Assembly: GCF_003339845.1 (NCBI RefSeq)
Contig: NZ_PPTR01000003.1
Location: forward strand, 186,001-250,000
Source of the DNA: Gordonibacter sp. 28C
Lineage (GTDB): Bacteria; Actinomycetota; Coriobacteriia; Coriobacteriales; Eggerthellaceae
Length of the DNA stretch: 64,000 bases
Direction: 5' to 3'
Shown here in pieces: positions 25,861 to 34,258 of this stretch. The first letter of the stretch is position 1, and each line of letters begins with the position of its first letter. The position numbers and the translations under genes were made by a program. The notes below the pieces were generated by a model. The model searched no databases. It was not told the DNA's origin and saw only the letters and a program-made list of their open reading frames with translations.

Positions 25861-26166
25861 CTACTGTCCGTTCCCGGACGTTTCGCCCTGCCCGTACTTC
25901 TCGCCGGAGCCGTAGCTTTCACCAGAGCCGTATCCTTCGCCCTTGTCGCGGTCTTCGCCTTCGGCGTACTTCTCGCCGGAGCCGTATCCTTCGCCCTTGC
26001 CGCAGCCTTCTCCGGAGCCGTAGTTCCCGCCTTCGCCGTAGCCCTCGCCGGAACCTTCCCCGCCGTGGCCGTGATGGCGACGCCCGCCTTCGCCGTAGTT
26101 CTCGCCCTTGCCGTAATTCTCGCCCTTCGGCTGGCCCTTCAATTCGTCGATCGTGTCTTCCATCAT
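25861..26166 (-). CDS. Gly/Tyr hexapeptide-repeat peptide
   Basis: A 101-residue protein. A short acidic leader (MMEDTIDELKGQPK) is followed by about eleven copies of a six-residue unit of the form G-E-x-Y-G-x, for example GENYGK, GEGYGS and GEKYGQ. In one copy the Tyr is replaced by Cys (GEGCGK) and in another by Arg (GEDRDK). A His/Arg-rich break (RRHHGHGG) divides the repeats. Lacking a signal peptide or membrane segment, it is not an obvious wall protein. The ATG follows GAGGA. Two U32 proteins follow in the same operon. It could be a multi-core modified peptide precursor, a metal-binding peptide or a disordered linker-type protein. Confidence 0.75.
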   Translation of the reverse strand: MMEDTIDELKGQPKGENYGKGENYGEGGRRHHGHGGEGSGEGYGEGGNYGSGEGCGKGEGYGSGEKYAEGEDRDKGEGYGSGESYGSGEKYGQGETSGNGQ

Positions 26167-26194
26167 GGCGTCCTCTTTCCTCATCGGGTGCTTT

Positions 26195-26223
26195 GTCGAA
26201 AAGGGCGGCCTTGTCGGGCCGCC
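26195..26223 (-). terminator. Candidate attenuator in the leader of the repeat-peptide operon
   Basis: On the minus strand GGCGGCC (26223-26217) pairs with GGCCGCC (26210-26204) around a 6-base loop and is followed by CTTTTCG. It lies about 38 bp before the ATG at 26166, so it would act either as an upstream gene's terminator or as an attenuator of this operon. Confidence 0.45.
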
Positions 26224-26352
26224 GCCGCGCAACCGCCCGGCGAAAGATCAGACCGTACGGCTGCGGTGCATCGCATGGTAGCGTGCGGCGTGCCCGACGG
26301 AGGGGCGTGCCTCCCAACGCTTTCCCGCCCGTGCCCGCTTCGTTAGCGCCCC

Positions 26353-26390
26353 GAAAAAGAGCAGGGCGCCCCCGTTTCCGAGGGCGCCCC
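26353..26390 (-). terminator. Intrinsic terminator of the NSS transporter gene
   Basis: On the minus strand a GGGCGCCC stem with a 10-base loop is followed by TGCTCTTTTT. It lies about 30 bp past the transporter stop. Confidence 0.75.
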
Positions 26391-26420
26391 ATAGGCGTTC
26401 GATATGGCCGATTCGTCGGC

Positions 26421-27803
26421 TTACATGCTGAACAGCCCGAACTGCGCGGCAACGTAGGCCACCAGGATCACCACCACCAGCACGGGCGCGATGTACTTGA
26501 TCATTACCGTCCACACCTTCTCGGCCTTGAACGAGCTGGACAGCTTCACCTCTTTCACGATGAGCCCCGGCTTCACGATCCAGCCGATGAACACGCACGT
26601 CAAAAGCGCCACGATGGGCATGAGCACCGAGTTCGAGAAGAAGTCGAAGAAGTCCAGCAGCGTCGTGCCGGCGCCCAGGGGCTCGATGAACGACAGGCCG
26701 TTGTAGCCCAGGTTCACGAAGACGCCTGCGACCACCACCACGCCGATGACGGTGCCAAGCGCCTTCTTGCGCGACCATCCCGCGCCGTCCTGGATGATGG
26801 ACACGCACGTCTCGGTGAGCGAGATGGCGCTGGTCAGCGCAGCGAACAGCACCAGCAGGAAGAACACGAAGCCCACGACCACGGCGGCGTCCCCCATACC
26901 GGCGAACACCCCCGGCAGCGTGATGAACATGAGCGACGGCCCCGCCGCGCCCGCCACGGCGTCGCCCGAGCCCATGGCCACGAACGCGGCCGGCACGATC
27001 ATGAGGCCGGCGAGGAACGACACGCCCACGTCGAAGCAGCCGATGCGCGTGACGCTCTGCGTGAGGCTGGACTTGCGGTCGAGGTACGAGCCGTAGGTGA
27101 TCATGATGCCCATGGCCAGCGACAGGCTGTAGAACATCTGCCCCAGCGCGCCGATGACCAGCTCCGGCGAGAACTTGCTGAAATCGGGCACCAGGTAGTA
27201 CAGCGCGCCGTCGATCGCCCCCGGCTGCGTGAGCGTGTAAGCCGCGATGGCGATGGCCATGACGATGAGCGTCGGCATCATGATGAGGTTCGCCTTCTCG
27301 ATGCCGCCCTTCACGCCCAACGACACCACGATGAACACGATGGCCATGAACAGGAGCATCCACAGGAAGCTCTCGGTGTTGCTGGTGATGAAGCCCGTGA
27401 AGAAGTCGCCGCCGTCGGCCAGCGCCTCCGGCCCGTTGATGAGATAGGCCGCCGCGTACTTCGTCACCCAGCCGCCGATGATGCAGTAGTACGGCGTGAT
27501 GATGAACGGCACGGCCGAGGCCAGGATGCCGATGATGGCGTACTTCTTGCCGAACTGCTTGAACGCGCCGATGGCCGACTGCCCCGTCGTGCGGCCGAGC
27601 GCCGTTTCGAGCAGCAGCAGCGAAACGCCGAACGTGAACACGAGCACCAGGTACGTGAGCAAAAACGTTCCGCCGCCGTATTTCGCCGCCAAGTAGGGGA
27701 AGCGCCACATGTTCCCCAAGCCCACGGCGGATGCCGCCGCAGCCAGGATGAACGCCCACTTGCCCGACCAAGACGAGCGCGCGGGCATGCCGGTAGAAGA
27801 CAT
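26421..27803 (-). CDS. Sodium-dependent transporter, NSS (SNF) family
   Basis: A 460-residue LeuT-fold symporter with about 11-12 helices. Helix 1 carries the family motif AVGLGNMWRFPYLAAKYGGG (about residues 27-46), which includes sodium and substrate contacts. YSLSLAMGIMITYGSYL corresponds to helix 6. It likely imports an amino acid with Na+. No regulator is adjacent; the gene ends in a clear terminator. Confidence 0.92.
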   Translation of the reverse strand: MSSTGMPARSSWSGKWAFILAAAASAVGLGNMWRFPYLAAKYGGGTFLLTYLVLVFTFGVSLLLLETALGRTTGQSAIGAFKQFGKKYAIIGILASAVPFIITPYYCIIGGWVTKYAAAYLINGPEALADGGDFFTGFITSNTESFLWMLLFMAIVFIVVSLGVKGGIEKANLIMMPTLIVMAIAIAAYTLTQPGAIDGALYYLVPDFSKFSPELVIGALGQMFYSLSLAMGIMITYGSYLDRKSSLTQSVTRIGCFDVGVSFLAGLMIVPAAFVAMGSGDAVAGAAGPSLMFITLPGVFAGMGDAAVVVGFVFFLLVLFAALTSAISLTETCVSIIQDGAGWSRKKALGTVIGVVVVAGVFVNLGYNGLSFIEPLGAGTTLLDFFDFFSNSVLMPIVALLTCVFIGWIVKPGLIVKEVKLSSSFKAEKVWTVMIKYIAPVLVVVILVAYVAAQFGLFSM

Positions 27804-28135
27804 CGAGACCTCCGTTGCCGAATCGATTCACACGAGAAGCCCCCGAGACGGACGCGTCCGCAGAGGCCGGATGCGGGCGCCGCCAGACATCCACCCTCTG
27901 CGCCGCGATCCAAGTGCATCATTATAGCGGCAAAATCCGGCAGAACGCCCACGTTTTCGCAGAAGGCCGCGCATAACGTGGACGAAAAGCCGGCCGATGC
28001 TTACAAATCGACAACGATTGAGCAACCCGACCACGACCAGCCGGCACCGGCGCCGCCTGCGCGCCCCGAAGCCCGCGATACTGGACCTTTACGCAAAGAC
28101 GAGGGCTACCCGCCCGAGACGGAAACGGAGACGCC
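27804..28135. other. Divergent promoter region, no gene seen
   Basis: These 332 bp lie between the transporter and the exported amidohydrolase, which point away from each other. I find no supported gene, RNA or strong repeat. An A/T-richer stretch around 27915-27940 and 27985-28020 could hold promoters. Confidence 0.4.
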
Positions 28136-29956
28136 ATGGACCAATCCGGAATCTCGGCACTGTCGCGCAGAGCGTTCCTCGCCGGCGGAGCCGTGGCCTT
28201 GGCGTCGATCGGCCTCGGCATGTACGGCTGCTCGACACCCGCAGGCAACGGCGGCACGGGCACCGACCAAGGAGGAACAGACGTGAAGGCAGACCTCTAC
28301 TTCGAAAACGGCACCGTCATCACCGCGAACGAGCAAAACGGCGTGGCGGAAGCGCTGGCCGTGAAGGACGGGCGAGTCGTGTTCGCCGGCTCGGCGGCCG
28401 ACGGGACGGCGTACAAGAACGCAGCCGGCTCCGTGGTCGACCTGCAAGGAAAGACGGTCATGCCTGGCATGATCGACGGCCACATCCACACCGCCTCGCC
28501 CGATTTCTTCGACTTCAGCCTCATCGGGCTGACCAGCTCCGACGACATGCTCAAAACGATCAAGGACTACGTGGATTCCCATCCCGACAAGAAAACCTAC
28601 TCCGGCTTCGGCTACGCGGCGGCCCTCTTCCCCGGCGAGGAGCTGGAGCACGGCCCCAAGAAGGAGCGCCTCGACGCGATCAGCCCCGACAAGCCCATAC
28701 TGGTGTACTCGTTCGACGGCCACGGCGCCTGGCTGAACTCCAAGGCGTTCGAGTACCTGGGCATCACGAAGGACACCGAGTCGACCCCCGGCGGCAAGAT
28801 CGTGAAGGACGAGAACGGGGGGCTGTGGGGCATCCTGGCCGACTCCGCCATGTCGCTGGCCGCCGACTACCCCTTCGACCAGGAGAACCTCTCCCTTGCA
28901 CTGCCCGATTACCTGGCACATCTCAACAGCTTGGGCTACACGTCCATCTTCTCGCCGCCGGGCAACGGCTTCCTCCCGTTGCCGGCGGACGCGTACCAGA
29001 AGCTGGCCGACCAGAACGAGCTCACCTTGCGCGTGCGCGGCGCCGGCATCGTGACCAGCTGGCAGACCGAGGACGACCTGAAAAGACTGGAAGAGCTGAA
29101 GGCCGCGCACACCGGCGACCTGTTCAAGGTCAACGCCGCCAAGTTCTTCACCGACGGCGTCATGGACAACGAATCGGCGCTGTTGCTGGAGCCGTACACC
29201 GACAACCCCGGATCCCACGGAGACACCGGCTGGCAGCAGGATGCGCTCGACCGGGCCGTGGCGTCGGTGAACCGCATGGGGTTCCTGGCGCACCTCCACG
29301 CCATCGGCGACGGCGGCGTGCGCATGGCCCTGGACGCCATCGAGTACGCCGAGCAGAACGTGCCCGACGACCGCGAGCGCAACGCCATCACCCACCTGCA
29401 GCTGGTCTCGGACGACGACGTCCCCCGCTTCGCCGAGTTGAACGTGGTGGCCGTGGCCGATCCGTACTGGCACCTCAAAACGCCCCAGTACTGGGAGCCG
29501 AAGGAGAAGGCGGCGCTGGGCGAGCGCGCCGAGAAAATGTACCCCATGAAGTCGTTCGTCGACGTCGGCGCCGTCCTGGTGTCGGCTTCCGACTACCCCG
29601 TCACCGCCAATCCGAACCCCTTCGAAGCCATCGAGGCCGGCGTGACGCGCAACCTGGTGAACGGCGAGGAGTACGAGGTGGCCGACATCGCCGACATAGA
29701 CGATCCCACCTACTTGCTCTGGCCCGAAGAGCGCGTGGACGTGCAGCGCATGATCCGCAGCTTCACCGCCGACGCCGCCTGGGCCTTGGGGCTGGAGGAC
29801 GAGACGGGCAGCCTCGAGGAAGGCAAGTCGGCCGACTTCGTCGTGGTGGACCAGAACGTCCTCGACGTCGACCCCCTGGCCATCAAGAACACGAAGGTGC
29901 TGGCCACGTACCTGCGCGGCAAGAAGGTGTTCGACGCCGAGACTGGAAACCCGTAG
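28136..29956 (+). CDS. Exported amidohydrolase (YtcJ-like), Tat lipoprotein
   Basis: A 606-residue amidohydrolase of the YtcJ type. The N-terminus has a twin-arginine motif SRRAFLAGG (Arg11-Arg12), a hydrophobic stretch and a lipobox ending at Cys32 (MYGC), so it is probably exported folded and lipid-anchored. The metal site HxH lies in MPGMIDGHIHTASP (about residue 115), with further ligands in LAHLHAIGDGG and SDYPVT. The C-terminal GSLEEGKSADFVVVDQNVL is typical of the family. The substrate is unknown. A 15-bp palindrome follows the stop. Confidence 0.9.
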   Translation: MDQSGISALSRRAFLAGGAVALASIGLGMYGCSTPAGNGGTGTDQGGTDVKADLYFENGTVITANEQNGVAEALAVKDGRVVFAGSAADGTAYKNAAGSVVDLQGKTVMPGMIDGHIHTASPDFFDFSLIGLTSSDDMLKTIKDYVDSHPDKKTYSGFGYAAALFPGEELEHGPKKERLDAISPDKPILVYSFDGHGAWLNSKAFEYLGITKDTESTPGGKIVKDENGGLWGILADSAMSLAADYPFDQENLSLALPDYLAHLNSLGYTSIFSPPGNGFLPLPADAYQKLADQNELTLRVRGAGIVTSWQTEDDLKRLEELKAAHTGDLFKVNAAKFFTDGVMDNESALLLEPYTDNPGSHGDTGWQQDALDRAVASVNRMGFLAHLHAIGDGGVRMALDAIEYAEQNVPDDRERNAITHLQLVSDDDVPRFAELNVVAVADPYWHLKTPQYWEPKEKAALGERAEKMYPMKSFVDVGAVLVSASDYPVTANPNPFEAIEAGVTRNLVNGEEYEVADIADIDDPTYLLWPEERVDVQRMIRSFTADAAWALGLEDETGSLEEGKSADFVVVDQNVLDVDPLAIKNTKVLATYLRGKKVFDAETGNP

Positions 29957-29983
29957 CCCGAAAAGCGCAACGGCGTTTCGAAA

Positions 29984-30018
29984 CGATCGCGGACGCCGGG
30001 CAACGGCGTCCGCGATCG
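29984..30018. terminator. Perfect 15-bp palindrome after the amidohydrolase
   Basis: CGATCGCGGACGCCG and its complement flank a 5-base loop. There is no T tract, so it may stop transcription inefficiently or act as an mRNA-stabilising hairpin. Confidence 0.55.
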
Positions 30019-30203
30019 ACGCGCGCATATCTCGCTGCGACCCGCGGGCGCCCATCCGGCAACGCCCGCCTTTCACACACCGCCCCAATCGCAAATCGGG
30101 AATCAAAATCTGCGGTTTTGGCGCGGGTCGGACGCGCCTCTTGGGTGAACGCCCGGTTTCCTCTATCATGGAGCGCAGACTCAAGCGAGAAGGAGAATCA
30201 TCC

Positions 30204-32186
30204 ATGTGCGGCATCTGCGGATTCACGGGGGCCACCGAAGCTGACCTGCCCATTTTGAAAGCCATGTGCGACGTCATGGCGCATCGCGGGCCCGACGGCG
30301 AGGGACAGTACCTAGACGACGGCATCGCGCTGGGGCACCGGCGCCTGTCGCTCATCGACCTGGCGGGCGGCAACCAGCCCATGGTGCGCGCAACCGGCGA
30401 GCACGCGGCCCGCATAACCTCCCCCGCCCTCATGCCCGACGGCGCCCCCTGCGCCGGCCCCGAGGCGCTGGCCGCCAAGGGCGACTACGCCATCGTGTTC
30501 AACGGCGAGATATACAACTACCGCGACCTGCGCGCCGAGCTGGAGGCGCAAGGGTGGGCCTTCGAGACGAACTCCGACACCGAGGTGCTGCTCACGGGCT
30601 ATCTGGCCTGGGGCGAGGGCGTGCTCGACCGCCTGCGCGGCATGTTCGCGTTCGCCATCTGGAACCGCAGCACCCGCGAGCTCTTCTGCGCGCGCGACTT
30701 CTTCGGCATCAAGCCGTTCTACTACACGCTGCAGGAAGGCGCCGCCGGCCCGCAGTTCATCTTCGCGTCCGAGATCAAGTGCATCCTGGAGCACCCCGCC
30801 TACGAGCGCGCCCTCAACGAGGAGGCGCTCGAGCAGTACCTGTGCTTCCAGTTCAGCGCGCTGCCCGAGACGTTCTTCAAGGGCATCTTCAAGCTGGAAC
30901 CCGCGCACTGCATGACCGTGCGCGCCGACGGCACCACCGAGACGCGCCGCTACTGGCGCCCCGCCTACGACTTCGACGAGAGCCGCAGCCGCGAGGACAC
31001 CGTGGAGGCCATCGACGCCGCCATGCGCGAGAGCGTGCGCTACCACAACGTGGCCGACGTGGAGGTGGGCTCGTTTTTGTCCAGCGGCATCGACTCCAGC
31101 TACATGGCCGCCTGCCTGGCCAAGGAGAACCCCGACATCAAGACGTTCACCGTGGGCTTCGCCGAGTACGAGGGCGAGCGCGACGAGATATCCTGGGCGC
31201 GCGAGCTGGCCGACGAACTGCACATCGAGAACAACTCCAAGCACATCGGCGAGGAGGAGTACTGGGCGAGCCTGCCCCGCGTGCAGTGGCACATGGACGA
31301 GCCCTCAGCCGACCCGAGCGCCGTGGCGCTGTACTTCGTGGACCAGGAGGCCGCGAAGAAGGTGAAGGCGGTGCTCTCCGGCGAGGGTGCCGACGAGTTC
31401 TTCGGCGGCTACCGCATCTACCAGACGCCGTTCGCCAACGCGAAGCTGTCCTGGGCGCCGAAGGGCCTCTTGCGCGGCGCGTCGAAGATGGCGCGCGGCC
31501 TGGGCGTGCGCGGCGCGAACTACCTGGAGCGCGCGAGCGAGACGCCCGAGGACTGGTACTACACGAACGCGAACGGCGTGGCGTTCAGCCCCGAAGAGCG
31601 CGAGCGTTTGCGCGCAGGCAAGCGCGGCGACGAGGGCGCGCTCGTGCCGTCGCCGCAAGAGCTCATCGCGCCGGCGTACGCCGAAGTGGCGGGGTTGGAC
31701 GACACCACGCGCATGCAGTACGTCGACCTGTTCTTCTGGCTGGTGGGCGACATCCTGCTGAAAACCGACAAGATGTCGATGGCACACTCGCTGGAAAGTC
31801 GCGTGCCGTTCTTGGACAAGCGGGTGTTCGACGTGTCGGCCACCATCCCCACCCGCTTGAAGGCCGACGGCGAGCAGACGAAGATCACGCTGCGCGAGGC
31901 CGCGGAGCGCGCCATCCCGAAGGACTGGGCGCAGAAGGAGAAGCTGGGCTTCCCCGTGCCCATGGTGAACTGGCTGCGGCAGGACCGCTACTACGAGCAG
32001 GTGAAGGAATGGTTCACCGGCGATTTGGCGCGGCGGTTCTTCAACACCGACGAGCTGGTGCGCCTGCTGGACGAGCACAAGGCCGGCGCCGACCGCTCCC
32101 GCAAGATCTGGATCGTGTACATGTTCCTCATGTGGTACAAGATCTACTTCGTGGACCAAACGGTGCCGGAAAAACCGGCGGCGTAG
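30204..32186 (+). CDS. asnB: Asparagine synthase (glutamine-hydrolysing)
   Basis: A 660-residue enzyme making asparagine from aspartate, glutamine and ATP. The Ntn glutaminase nucleophile is Cys2 (MCGICGFTG), which fixes the start at 30204, and AHRGPDGEG follows. The synthetase PP-loop is FLSSGIDSSYMA. It has an insert near residues 70-95 between the first glutaminase strands (ATGEHAARITSPALM). AGGAGA lies upstream. It ends near a strong terminator at 32271-32310. Confidence 0.95.
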   Translation: MCGICGFTGATEADLPILKAMCDVMAHRGPDGEGQYLDDGIALGHRRLSLIDLAGGNQPMVRATGEHAARITSPALMPDGAPCAGPEALAAKGDYAIVFNGEIYNYRDLRAELEAQGWAFETNSDTEVLLTGYLAWGEGVLDRLRGMFAFAIWNRSTRELFCARDFFGIKPFYYTLQEGAAGPQFIFASEIKCILEHPAYERALNEEALEQYLCFQFSALPETFFKGIFKLEPAHCMTVRADGTTETRRYWRPAYDFDESRSREDTVEAIDAAMRESVRYHNVADVEVGSFLSSGIDSSYMAACLAKENPDIKTFTVGFAEYEGERDEISWARELADELHIENNSKHIGEEEYWASLPRVQWHMDEPSADPSAVALYFVDQEAAKKVKAVLSGEGADEFFGGYRIYQTPFANAKLSWAPKGLLRGASKMARGLGVRGANYLERASETPEDWYYTNANGVAFSPEERERLRAGKRGDEGALVPSPQELIAPAYAEVAGLDDTTRMQYVDLFFWLVGDILLKTDKMSMAHSLESRVPFLDKRVFDVSATIPTRLKADGEQTKITLREAAERAIPKDWAQKEKLGFPVPMVNWLRQDRYYEQVKEWFTGDLARRFFNTDELVRLLDEHKAGADRSRKIWIVYMFLMWYKIYFVDQTVPEKPAA

Positions 32187-32218
32187 CGGCACAGCCGGAT
32201 ATTCAAAGGATCGCCCCC

Positions 32219-32355
32219 GTAGGGGCGGGCTGCTGCCCGTCCAGCGCGGCGAGGTGCGAACCTGAAAAACAATGCGGCGAGCGCACCGTGCGCTTGCCGC
32301 ATTTCATTTTGCCGCCGGTACGTTTCGGCACCGGGCGGGCAGCAGTCCGCCCCCA
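32219..32355. repeat. GTAGGGGCGGGC palindrome pair flanking a terminator
   Basis: GTAGGGGCGGGCTGCTGCCC near 32219-32240 and the inverted version GGGCGGGCAGCAGTCCGCCC near 32329-32350 face each other around the terminator hairpin. They belong to the same family as repeats at 34090, 47090, 59270 and 62745-62925. Confidence 0.65.
32271..32310. terminator. Terminator after asnB
   Basis: AATGCGGC pairs with GCCGCATT, extended by AGCGCA/TGCGCT across a 3-base loop, and is followed by TCATTTT on the plus strand. It lies between convergent genes and may serve both. Confidence 0.75.
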
Positions 32356-32410
32356 CGAGTTGCCCACCGTCGCCTGCGTGCTTCGCCGTCACCACGCGTC
32401 CGCTGCCGCC

Positions 32411-33922
32411 TTACGCGCCCGTAGGGGCCAGGTCCTCGGGATCGAGGTCGAGGCCCAGCTCGCGGCGCTTGGCGTCCGCGTCGTACTGGGCGAGCTCCTC
32501 CTTCGTGCGGCCCTTCCATGCGGGCTCGATGCCCGCGCGCCTCTCGGCGGACTGCGCCACCAAGCCGGGCACGAGGTAGGCGATCCAGCAGACAACGGCG
32601 CCCCACAGGTTCACGCCGAGGAAGTTGGCGTACGAGCCACCCCCGATGTTCATGAAGCCGAGCGCGGCCGGCGCCACCGTGTCCACGATGCCCAGCACCA
32701 TGCCGATCCAGAACGCCAGCTGGAAGCCCGTCTTCGTGGGCTTCACCACGCCATGCAGCAGGAACACGGGACCCAGGCCCATGATCATGGTGCCCGAGAT
32801 GGTGGTGGCCGTGATGATGGAGGCGCCCATGATCATAGGAAGGTTGCCCACGATGCCGAACACGATCATGAAGATGATGCCGATGATGCGCGGGTTCATC
32901 TTGGGCGTATGCCCCAAAATACCCGGCAGGTCGCGCGCCGTGAGCTTCGCCAGCGAACTGAACGTGGAGTCCAGCGTGGAGCCGGCCGTGGCTATCATGA
33001 TGACCGCCATGACGAAGAACGCCACCAGCCCCAGGCTCTGCGCCACCACGACCGGCGCGCTCGAGCCGGCGATGCTCATGCCGTCGAGGTAGGCGTGCAC
33101 GCCGATGAGCGAGAACAGCACGATGGCGACGAATCCCAGCAGGCCGGCCACGGTGAAGCTCTTCAGCATCTTCCTCTCTTCGCAGATGAAGCCGCGGTCG
33201 GTGAGCACGGCGTCGTGGAAGCCGTACGACAGGCATTGCAGCCCCGCGCCGATGATGAAGTCGACGCCGCCCTCGAGCGTCCACGACCCGGACGTCACGA
33301 TGTCGGCCGGCGAGTTCAGCGGCACCACCCAAATCAGCACCGCGATAAGCAGCACCGCGAAGAGGACGGCCTGCGCCACGTCGGTGATGATGGAGCCGCG
33401 CATGCCGCCCCAGCAGCAGTAGCCCACGGTGATGGCCGTGAACAGCAGCGCCGCGATGATGAACGGCGTCGAGCCCGAGGCGCCGTAGTACGCGCCCACG
33501 ACCGAGGTGTTAGACCACACCTCGTTGAACAGGCGAACCAGAATGGCGGCCGAGAAGCAGAACGCGGCGGCCACGCCGTAGTGCTCGGTGAGGAAGCTCA
33601 CCATGCTGGTGGCCTTGAACTTGCGGCGCAAGCGGTACAGCGCCCAACCGGTCAGCGGAATGCACAGCCAGTACACGGCGTAGCCGATGCCGCCCACGAT
33701 GCCGAACTCGGCGCCCATGTTGGCGGCGTTCGTGACCGACTTCGCGAAGATCCACGCGATGAAGATGGATGCCGTGATCATCCAGGGGTTGGCGGCGCGG
33801 CCCTTCTTGTCCTCGCCCTTGAAGAACCCGCCAAGGCTGACCGTCTTCGGCGAGAGCAGGAACATGACGATGCCGTACACGATGAGGAACCCCCAGAAGA
33901 AGATCCCGGTTGTCGAATCCAT
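32411..33922 (-). CDS. Sodium:solute symporter family protein
   Basis: A 503-residue membrane protein with about 13-14 helices and SSS-family features: VYWLCIPLTGWALYRLRRKF, then SMVSFLTEHYG, and AGSTLDSTFSSLAKLTARDL in the core. The cytoplasmic C-terminal tail (about 50 residues, rich in Glu/Lys/Arg) is charged. It likely imports a small organic solute with Na+. Its promoter region shares a 16-bp motif with that of the radical-SAM fusion gene at 34251, suggesting common control. Confidence 0.9.
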   Translation of the reverse strand: MDSTTGIFFWGFLIVYGIVMFLLSPKTVSLGGFFKGEDKKGRAANPWMITASIFIAWIFAKSVTNAANMGAEFGIVGGIGYAVYWLCIPLTGWALYRLRRKFKATSMVSFLTEHYGVAAAFCFSAAILVRLFNEVWSNTSVVGAYYGASGSTPFIIAALLFTAITVGYCCWGGMRGSIITDVAQAVLFAVLLIAVLIWVVPLNSPADIVTSGSWTLEGGVDFIIGAGLQCLSYGFHDAVLTDRGFICEERKMLKSFTVAGLLGFVAIVLFSLIGVHAYLDGMSIAGSSAPVVVAQSLGLVAFFVMAVIMIATAGSTLDSTFSSLAKLTARDLPGILGHTPKMNPRIIGIIFMIVFGIVGNLPMIMGASIITATTISGTMIMGLGPVFLLHGVVKPTKTGFQLAFWIGMVLGIVDTVAPAALGFMNIGGGSYANFLGVNLWGAVVCWIAYLVPGLVAQSAERRAGIEPAWKGRTKEELAQYDADAKRRELGLDLDPEDLAPTGA

Positions 33923-34039
33923 GTGCTAGAACCCCTCTCAAGATAACCTATGCCATCCATGAGCGCTGATCATGATGTTCTTTCGCCGTGCTCTAACCTC
34001 GGCGAACCCGATCATCATCATCGATCATGGCTAGTACTA

Positions 34040-34055
34040 GATTATATCCACTAAT
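34040..34055 (-). promoter_or_regulatory. Promoter/regulatory motif shared with 36307-36322
   Basis: The plus strand reads GATTATATCCACTAAT; on the minus strand this contains TATAAT preceded by TTGACA 15 bases upstream. Fifteen of 16 bases match the motif upstream of the radical-SAM gene. It drives the symporter gene. The surrounding 33960-34080 region is unusually A/T-rich. Confidence 0.6.
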
Positions 34056-34089
34056 ATGTCATGTCAACTAAAAAAGCAGGATAGTCTTT

Positions 34090-34117
34090 GTAGAGGCGGG
34101 CTGCTGCCCGCCTCTAC
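34090..34117. repeat. GTAGAGGCGGGC palindrome
   Basis: A perfect 12-bp stem, GTAGAGGCGGGC with its complement, surrounds a 4-base loop. It is one member of the GTAGGGGCG repeat family. Confidence 0.75.
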
Positions 34118-34131
34118 GGAAATCGCCGAAA

Positions 34132-34190
34132 TGTCCTCATTGGGTGTCCTCATTGGGGACTGTCCCCAATGAGGACACCCAATGAGGACA
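34132..34190. repeat. Doubled TGTCC palindrome, 28-bp arms
   Basis: Perfect 28-bp arms (34132-34159 and 34163-34190) surround a 3-base loop. Each arm is two tandem copies of TGTCCTCATTGGG(GA), so this is a doubled form of the repeat at 21842-21874. Confidence 0.85.
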
Positions 34191-34212
34191 AACGGCGCCA
34201 GGAACCTTTTAG

Positions 34213-34258
34213 TGTCCTAATTGGGTGTCCTAATTGGGGACTGTCCCCTTTTAGGACA
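34213..34258. repeat. Partial TGTCC palindrome overlapping a stop codon
   Basis: The left arm has two tandem units (34213-34240), while the right arm (34244-34258) has only one and pairs imperfectly. The right arm provides the last two codons and the TAA of the radical-SAM gene on the minus strand. Confidence 0.7.

Noticed and set aside
34132-34258. Closely spaced repeats considered as a CRISPR array
   Set aside because: The units are palindromes with 3-base loops and no uniform spacers, and no cas gene is present.
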